A stretch of DNA of 56,570 bases from an uncultured Microcaldota archaeon (GTDB taxonomy: Archaea > Micrarchaeota > Micrarchaeia > Norongarragalinales > CAINOH01): NCBI GenBank assembly GCA_903851445.1, contig CAINOH010000020.1:1-56570 (forward strand). The letters run 5' to 3'. A program made the position numbers and the translations under genes. The notes under the pieces are model-generated. The model did no database searches. It had not been told where the DNA came from and saw only the letters and a program-made list of their open reading frames with translations. Below are positions 51,821 through 56,570 of this stretch, in pieces. How positions within the stretch are numbered: position 1 is the first letter of the stretch; each line of letters starts with the position of its first letter.

Positions 51821-52348
51821 ATGGACGAAAAAAAGCCGGAAATGGACGAGCGCAAGCTGCGCGACATGTTCAGGCAGGCGGTTGAGCGCGGGGCCATAGA
51901 GTCAGTGCTCCACTTTGACGCCCACGGCACGAAAAAGGACGCTGTTGAGAACGCGATGATTGACATGATCTCGCGCATGAACAGGGAGCTCGGAGTCCTT
52001 TATTGCAAGGGCGAGATTGACCAGGCAATCGAGAACAACGACCTGTATTCCTGCGCGGCCGAAGTCAGCATCCTTACCACCAACTACAACGCGCTGGTGA
52101 ACATCGCAATCAAGTACGCGCCAATAGCTGTTGAGATACGCGCACCAGCCCAAGTCAAGCTCACTGCCGAGGAGGCGCAGATAAACATCCTCGACATCGC
52201 GCAGGCGTCGCAGGACTTCGCGAAGGTCTTCTTCGAGAAAATCATGAACACCGAGGACTTCGCCAAGTTCAACCAGCAGATGGAGAACAGGGCGAAGCTG
52301 GGCGAAGTGCTGCGCAACAAGTCTGCAGCTGAAAAGAAGAAGGACTAG
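51821..52348 (+). CDS. Conserved-looking hypothetical protein (175 aa)
   Basis: I cannot name this protein with confidence. It is 175 residues, acidic and basic in alternation, soluble, with a central alpha/beta region: HFDAHGTKKDAVENAM, then GVLYCKGEIDQAIE, and YAPIAVEIRAP. The C-terminus is a Lys-rich helix. It follows the zinc-ribbon gene by 22 nt and converges with secD. It could be one of the archaeal families of unknown function found near secretion genes, but this is only an impression. Confidence 0.7.
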   Translation: MDEKKPEMDERKLRDMFRQAVERGAIESVLHFDAHGTKKDAVENAMIDMISRMNRELGVLYCKGEIDQAIENNDLYSCAAEVSILTTNYNALVNIAIKYAPIAVEIRAPAQVKLTAEEAQINILDIAQASQDFAKVFFEKIMNTEDFAKFNQQMENRAKLGEVLRNKSAAEKKKD

Positions 52349-52403
52349 TTTTTCCCAACAAAGCCCGGGGGCGCCAATCCGCTAAATTTCTGACTGTTTT
52401 AGC

Positions 52404-54029
52404 TTACGCGCGCTTCTGGAAGATTTCCCTCATCAGGTCGCCGTATGCCGGCCGGGTTATGAGGATTCCCACGAGTACTCCGATTATGGTCGAGACTCCG
52501 AAGCCGACTATCTCCACGATTCCGGAGAGTATGAGGGGAAGCATTGCTGCGATGACCACGCCTGCGACGGAGAAGATTACGTAGAACGCCTTCTTGATGC
52601 GCTCCTTGACCTCGTACTCGTCGTGCGACTCGTCCTCGTCCTCCTGGCCGCCCCTGAGCATCTCCTCGGTGATGACTATCTGGTCGGCAACACCGCTGCC
52701 CATCAGGACTATGATTCCGGCCATTGCGGAAAGGTCAAGGGTGCCGAACACTCCGATGATTGCGGTTGTGAGCAGGACCTCGATGCTGTTGAAGAGCACT
52801 ATTGGAAGCACGAGCGCGGCCTGGCGGTAGCGCAGGTAGATGAGCACGCTGACTGCGAAGATTCCTGCTATGAGAGCCATCCAGCTGTACTGGAGGAAAC
52901 GCTCCCCAAGCGAGGGCGCGACCGAGAACGAGCTTCCGATGGTGGTCGAGACTGGGAGCTTGCCCCCTGAGATTACGCTCTTGAGCTCGCGGATTTCTGA
53001 AAGCGCGCTCTTTTGCTGCTCGTCTGCGGTGGTGCCCTTTGCGGGCCCGGAAACCTGGAAAATCTGGTTTATCCTTCCATCGGCAAGGCTTGGCGAGAGG
53101 ATTGGAGAGCAGATGAGGCCGATTGCATCCCAGCGCGAGACCTCGGTCGTCAGTTGACCGCCGCTCGTTATTGCGGTCGAGACCGAAGTGTACTCCGGCT
53201 TGATGTCAGCGGAAGCGAGGCGCTTGACCGTGACGTTGCGCTTCTCCACAGCAGCGGCGATTGCAGGGTAGGCCGCCTCAACGCCGTCCTCGATGATTAT
53301 GTAGGAAACGCTCTGGCTTATTGTCAGGTTCTGCGCGTCCTCGGCGTAAGCAAGTGATATCGTGTCGGCGTTCTTGAGAAGGACGTCGTCTATGGCCGGC
53401 TGGGCGCCCGAGGACACCAAGCCGAGGCTCTGGTTCGGGAGGATGGTCGCCTTTCGCGCGATTATGATTGCATTCTGTGGCCGGTCAAGGAACATGTAAA
53501 CCGGGTAATTGCCCTTGGCAAGGGCCGCCTTTGCAAAGCGGTCTCCGCCGTCGCGGCTGACTGCAAACCCGAGCTCCCAGACCTTTCCGGTACTTGTCGT
53601 AGTCACGCTTTCCTGGTTCGAGCCGCCTACTGCGCCTGCGAGGACGTCAGAACCTGAGACTGCCACCTGGCCGTCTATCAGGGCCTCGAAGCGTCCCTGC
53701 TGCTTGAGGATGTTCCGCACGCTCTCGATTGCATCGGGCGAGGCCCTCGGGATTTCGACAAGCACCTCGGTGTTTCCAACCGGCCGCACCACCGACTGGG
53801 AGAGGCCGAACTTGTTGATGCGGAGCTTTATTGTTTCCACAATCGAGTCCATCGTGGCGGTGTCCACGCTCTTTTCAAGCGTGATTGGTATGCGCACGCC
53901 CCCGGAGAACTCGATTCCGGTGTTTAGGCCCTTGAGCCAGATTAGCGCGAACGCAAAAACTACGCACACTGCCACTAGCTGGACGCGCCTGTTCTTTGCA
54001 ATCCGGAGCCAGTTTACATGAGTAGCCAT
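52404..54029 (-). CDS. secD: Protein-export membrane protein SecD
   Basis: About 541 residues. An N-terminal membrane helix is followed by a large extracytoplasmic domain that includes GIEFSGGVRI at its start, and five C-terminal membrane helices. With SecF it uses ion flow to help proteins leave the Sec channel. The cytoplasmic loop has an acidic run, EDEDESHDEYE, between membrane helices 4 and 5. It begins 13 nt after secF, in the usual archaeal order secF-secD. Confidence 0.94.
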   Translation of the reverse strand: MATHVNWLRIAKNRRVQLVAVCVVFAFALIWLKGLNTGIEFSGGVRIPITLEKSVDTATMDSIVETIKLRINKFGLSQSVVRPVGNTEVLVEIPRASPDAIESVRNILKQQGRFEALIDGQVAVSGSDVLAGAVGGSNQESVTTTSTGKVWELGFAVSRDGGDRFAKAALAKGNYPVYMFLDRPQNAIIIARKATILPNQSLGLVSSGAQPAIDDVLLKNADTISLAYAEDAQNLTISQSVSYIIIEDGVEAAYPAIAAAVEKRNVTVKRLASADIKPEYTSVSTAITSGGQLTTEVSRWDAIGLICSPILSPSLADGRINQIFQVSGPAKGTTADEQQKSALSEIRELKSVISGGKLPVSTTIGSSFSVAPSLGERFLQYSWMALIAGIFAVSVLIYLRYRQAALVLPIVLFNSIEVLLTTAIIGVFGTLDLSAMAGIIVLMGSGVADQIVITEEMLRGGQEDEDESHDEYEVKERIKKAFYVIFSVAGVVIAAMLPLILSGIVEIVGFGVSTIIGVLVGILITRPAYGDLMREIFQKRA

Positions 54030-54042
54030 CAAGAATCACACA

Positions 54043-55176
54043 TTATTTTTTTCCGAAAAAGTGCAGGATGAGCACCGCGTTGCCGAACCAGGTTGCTATG
54101 AAGTCAACAACCGCGCCGATTACCGCAACCGATGCAATCTGGTAGTAGGTTGAAATTGAAAGCACCGTTGACGCAGCCAAGAGGACGCTGTACGAGATGA
54201 GCGTGGCAAGGTTGATCATGATGGCCATCTTCATGGCCTCGAACGCGCGCTCTTGGGCAGTGCCGTCCGAGCGCTTGAGCACGCGCACGGTCAAAAGGAC
54301 GTCCGTGTCGAATGAGAACGCGATGAGCATCAAAAGCGCTGCAAACGACGCGAGCGTCAGCGGCAGGCCGAGCACGGACATCACGCCGAGCGTGATTACG
54401 ATGTCGGAAATCGCGCCGAACACGACCGAGAACGAGGGTATCAGAGAGCGGAAGATTATGAAGACGACGATTGAAGTCAAGATGAAGGACAACACGAGGA
54501 TGCCTACGGTCTTTGACAGGAACTCCTTGCTCAACGTTGAGCCGATTTCGCGTGCGGAATATGAGGATACCGGCACGACAGACCTGACCTGCTCCATTAC
54601 CTTAGTCTGGTAGGAATCCTGACGGTCGAAATAGTGCTCGTGCGCAAGCGTGTAGGCCTCAAGGGCATCCGAAGGCACTGCTGAATTGTCGCCCAAGGCC
54701 GAAAGGACCTCGCCGGACTTCGCTACGACCCTTGCCTCGAGGTCGGTTACCTTTGCCTGCGCCTTCTCAAGGTCAGTTGAGGTGACAGTCCCCGAGTCCA
54801 CCTTGGACTCAAGGTAAGTATATTCAAGCGAGGCGGAGTCAAGGTCGGTCTTGAGCGAGTCAAGCTCGCGCGAAGTGGCAGAGGCGTTTTCCAGAGCATC
54901 GCTTGGCCCAAGCTCAATCTCAAGCCCGGAACCGCCGTCCGGAGCTGTGAATGACCGCACGTCCACGCTTCCCGAGAACGGATAAAGCTTCTCCTTCAAA
55001 AGCCCGGTGTCGACGCTCGTGGCGTTGGTGTATACCGTCAGGAGCGTGCCGCCCTTGAAGTCAAGGCCGTAGGTTACGCCGGGGTACACGAAAATGCAGA
55101 ACAGCGAGACGAGCATGAGCAATGACGGGATTGCTATGAGCTTGTTGTAATGCTTCCAATGGAAAGGATTCTTCAT
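54043..55176 (-). CDS. secF: Protein-export membrane protein SecF with extra coiled coil
   Basis: A 377-residue protein with six membrane helices and the family motif YGLDFKGGTLL after the first helix; FSFDTDVLLTVRVLK in the conserved membrane core is also typical. The extracytoplasmic loop contains about 90 additional residues (about 90-180), rich in Leu, Glu, Lys and Ala with heptad-like spacing, likely a coiled coil. Archaeal SecF is usually nearer 290 residues. AGGGG lies before the ATG as SD. It is co-transcribed with secD. Confidence 0.92.
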   Translation of the reverse strand: MKNPFHWKHYNKLIAIPSLLMLVSLFCIFVYPGVTYGLDFKGGTLLTVYTNATSVDTGLLKEKLYPFSGSVDVRSFTAPDGGSGLEIELGPSDALENASATSRELDSLKTDLDSASLEYTYLESKVDSGTVTSTDLEKAQAKVTDLEARVVAKSGEVLSALGDNSAVPSDALEAYTLAHEHYFDRQDSYQTKVMEQVRSVVPVSSYSAREIGSTLSKEFLSKTVGILVLSFILTSIVVFIIFRSLIPSFSVVFGAISDIVITLGVMSVLGLPLTLASFAALLMLIAFSFDTDVLLTVRVLKRSDGTAQERAFEAMKMAIMINLATLISYSVLLAASTVLSISTYYQIASVAVIGAVVDFIATWFGNAVLILHFFGKK

Positions 55177-55288
55177 CCGGATTGACCCCTGAATTAACCT
55201 GAACTTAATAGGCGGATATGAAAACGCCTAGACCCGATAAAACCCTAATACGGAAAAATACGCGAGTAACACAAATCCGCATTTTTCC

Positions 55289-55322
55289 TATATCGGACAG
55301 TATACCGCCCCAGTCCGATATA
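55289..55322. promoter_or_regulatory. 10-bp inverted repeat near secF and tRNA-Leu
   Basis: TATATCGGAC (55289-55298) and GTCCGATATA (55313-55322) are perfectly complementary with a 14-nt spacer. Each arm contains a TATA-like element, so the dyad could bind a regulator controlling divergent promoters for secF and tRNA-Leu. Confidence 0.45.
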
Positions 55323-55448
55323 AGAGTAAATTATTCCTAATTCGCCAAGGTTAATAACCATTATTATAAGAGGCGGCTGGAATCCAGGCGCTTCCCCGCC
55401 CGAAGGGGATAAAACAGTTATCAGACAAGTAAATTACGCTCGTTTTAT

Positions 55449-55533
55449 GCAGGGGTAGCAAAGCCTGGTCAAATGCGTAGGACTCAGAATCCTATCCTTT
55501 AGGGGTTCGAGGGTTCAAATCCCTCCCCCTGCA
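55449..55533 (+). tRNA. tRNA-Leu (anticodon CAG)
   Basis: An 85-nt class II tRNA with acceptor stem GCAGGGG/CCCCTGC, anticodon stem TAGGA/TCCTA with loop CTCAGAA (anticodon CAG), long variable arm, and T-loop GTTCAAATCCC variant. A73 discriminator as in leucine tRNAs. No CCA is encoded. It reads CUG codons. A decayed copy lies 519 bp downstream. Confidence 0.96.
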
Positions 55534-55725
55534 CTTAGAACACACCTAGAGGCAAACCTTGTCTCAAGCGACTTGTTTTCATATTCAGAGACACGATTCC
55601 CGACTTTTTAACCTCTGCACCGCTTTGGACATGAACGAAGGCGATTTAGGCAGTATATAAACGAAAAATGCTTTTGCTAAATTGTGTCAATTAAGACATG
55701 ATTGCCCAATGTTTTGGGTGATTTT

Positions 55726-55926
55726 ATGGGTTCCATAATCCGTTTGAAGAGCTTAATTGATATAGTCCCCCAGGACAAGGGGCTGAGCGTCCATCAAATC
55801 ACCTGCCGGACTGGCATGGATCACCGAACGGTAAAGAAGTATTTGGATCTCATAATTGAAATGCAAAGTATGCCTAAAATCGAAAAAAAACAAGTTGGCC
55901 TCAGAATAATTATTCAAAAGGCATAG
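55726..55926 (+). CDS. Small winged-helix/HTH protein (66 aa)
   Basis: A 66-residue protein. Residues 20-50 (LSVHQITCRTGMDHRTVKKY) look like a helix-turn-helix, with the TVKKYLDLI recognition helix typical of winged-helix domains. GGGTGATTTT lies just before ATG 55726. It sits between tRNA-Leu and its decayed copy, in AT-richer sequence than the rest of the window, so it may belong to a mobile element or be the control gene of the island to the right. Confidence 0.65.
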   Translation: MGSIIRLKSLIDIVPQDKGLSVHQITCRTGMDHRTVKKYLDLIIEMQSMPKIEKKQVGLRIIIQKA

Positions 55927-55967
55927 ACCGCCGATAGTCAGCTGGACAACCAGCCAATGGCAAAACA

Positions 55968-56047
55968 TACAGGATAGCAAAGCCGGGTCAAACGCGCAGG
56001 ACAATAATTCTGTCCCGTAGGGGTTCGAGAATTCAAATCCCTTTTGA
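55968..56047 (+). pseudogene. Decayed tRNA-Leu copy
   Basis: Aligns with the tRNA-Leu at 55449 over nearly its whole length: AGCAAAGCC-GGTCAAA in the D arm, AGGA in the anticodon stem, TAGGGGTTCGAG in the variable arm and TTCAAATCCCT in the T arm. The acceptor stem no longer pairs, the anticodon loop is one base short, and the T stem has mismatches. It is a pseudogene or an integration remnant, not a functional tRNA. Confidence 0.75.
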
Positions 56048-56141
56048 GTTTTTCTGGAAGAGATAAAAAGGATGTAAACGAAAGGTTAACAGAAGACTCC
56101 TCTAGGATGCTTTATATCCTACGGATTATGGGTATTTCTCT

Positions 56142-56570
56142 ATGAGTGAAGACATCAAACAAAAAGTGAAAACTGCTCTCGAGAGGCTAGACTCCATAGA
56201 CCGAGTTTATGACTTCTTTAAACAGCTTGGCTATTCTGATTCGGCTCAAACTAAATTTTATGACAAGTCCTACAAAACGGGATTGAGTTTACCGGCGGAA
56301 GAAAAAGAAAAAATCGAATCAATTCATTCAATTTTTAGCTTTGGAAAAAGAAATGGCGTTTTCAAAGCGGAAATTAGCGCGTACTTCATCAAGACCAAAA
56401 CAGTTTCTAATTCCATCATAAAAGCGATATCCAAGGAATATGTCGACCGGGGAGAAAAAGTCCTAGTCGTCCTTACGCCTAACTACAAACAATACGTTTT
56501 CCTATTACCTGAAGCGGTTCCTACCGAAGACCTCAAAAATAAAATCAAGTATACCAAGCTCTTTGTCGAT
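56142..56570 (+). CDS. Partial protein, cut by window end (possible restriction-modification N-terminus)
   Basis: An open frame of 143 codons from ATG 56142 with no stop before the window ends. CTTTATATCC (56110-56119) lies about 25 nt before the start, fitting a leaderless gene. The sequence VYDFFKQLGY, SIHSIFSFGK and the strand-rich VLVVLTPNY part faintly resemble N-terminal domains of large Type IIG/Eco57I-like methylase-restriction proteins. That is a low-confidence guess. Its AT-rich base composition differs from the housekeeping genes to the left. Confidence 0.65.
   Translation, partial: MSEDIKQKVKTALERLDSIDRVYDFFKQLGYSDSAQTKFYDKSYKTGLSLPAEEKEKIESIHSIFSFGKRNGVFKAEISAYFIKTKTVSNSIIKAISKEYVDRGEKVLVVLTPNYKQYVFLLPEAVPTEDLKNKIKYTKLFVD

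Noticed and set aside
55968-56047. Second functional tRNA-Leu
   Set aside because: The acceptor stem does not pair, the anticodon loop is one base short and the T stem is mismatched.
1-56570. CRISPR array, rRNA operon, insertion sequence or integrase
   Set aside because: No regular direct repeats with spacers, no rRNA-like sequence, and no transposase or integrase motif was found on either strand within the window.

Overview
The window is archaeal. It carries a multi-subunit RNA polymerase (rpoH, split rpoB, rpoA), archaeal ribosomal proteins (L10e, L15e, L30e, S12, S7), EF-2, the RNase P protein Rpp30, archaeal release factor aRF1, TruD, SecD/SecF and a 7S-type SRP RNA. TATA boxes lie about 25 nt upstream of likely transcription starts, and several genes look leaderless. 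Where a Shine-Dalgarno (SD) is visible it is often GGTGA placed 4-7 nt before the start. Many genes of unknown function, short spacers and several bacterial-looking modules (NrdR, DedA, a lipobox FKBP) suggest a DPANN-type lineage such as Diapherotrites or Micrarchaeota. That placement is inference; no 16S gene is present.

Layout. 1-8.4 kb: three near-perfect palindromes, a small unknown gene, ileS, an Ogt-like alkyltransferase, then a reverse-strand block with leucyl aminopeptidase, a membrane protein next to a geranylgeranyl-reductase-like flavoprotein, and rpl10e. 8.7-11.5 kb: an unknown protein and a compact reverse operon of ubiquitin-like sulfur carrier, Nudix hydrolase, DedA protein and Ncs6/TtuA tRNA thiolase. 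11.5-17.3 kb: rpl15e-rnp3, a Tyr-rich surface protein, hisS with two unknown genes (one with a visible frameshift), and an orphan gene. 17.3-21.6 kb: a structured RNA or leader, then rpl30e-nusA-rps12-rps7-EF-2. 21.7-26.4 kb: an inositol monophosphatase and the anaerobic ribonucleotide reductase locus. 26.5-33.7 kb: rpoH-rpoB''-rpoB'-rpoA. 34.3-36.6 kb: two ftsZ genes in tandem. 36.8-45.9 kb: lipoprotein FKBP, homoserine dehydrogenase, class V aminotransferase, serA, serS, an orphan antitoxin, aRF1 and truD. 45.9-50.2 kb: two membrane proteins, tRNA-Ser, a nucleotidyltransferase, SRP RNA and an unknown gene. 50.4-55.2 kb: a third ftsZ, a 51-residue zinc-ribbon protein, an unknown protein and secF-secD. 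55.2-56.6 kb: tRNA-Leu, a small HTH gene, a decayed tRNA-Leu copy and the start of a large gene cut by the window edge.

The most unusual locus is the class III ribonucleotide reductase. A complete NrdR repressor (zinc ribbon plus ATP-cone) is fused in one reading frame to a second ATP-cone and the NrdD catalytic domain. The fused frame is interrupted by an in-frame UAG. The glycyl-radical domain is a separate 70-residue gene with its own SD, followed by nrdG. Two sequences resembling bacterial NrdR boxes lie in the leader exactly 84 bp apart. UAG is a routine stop codon elsewhere in the window, so a general code change is unlikely.

Other notable points are an unsplit rpoA together with a split rpoB, three ftsZ paralogues, a pairing of sulfur carrier and tRNA thiolase, and a recurring promoter start element (TTACT/TATTCC about 25 bp after TATA).
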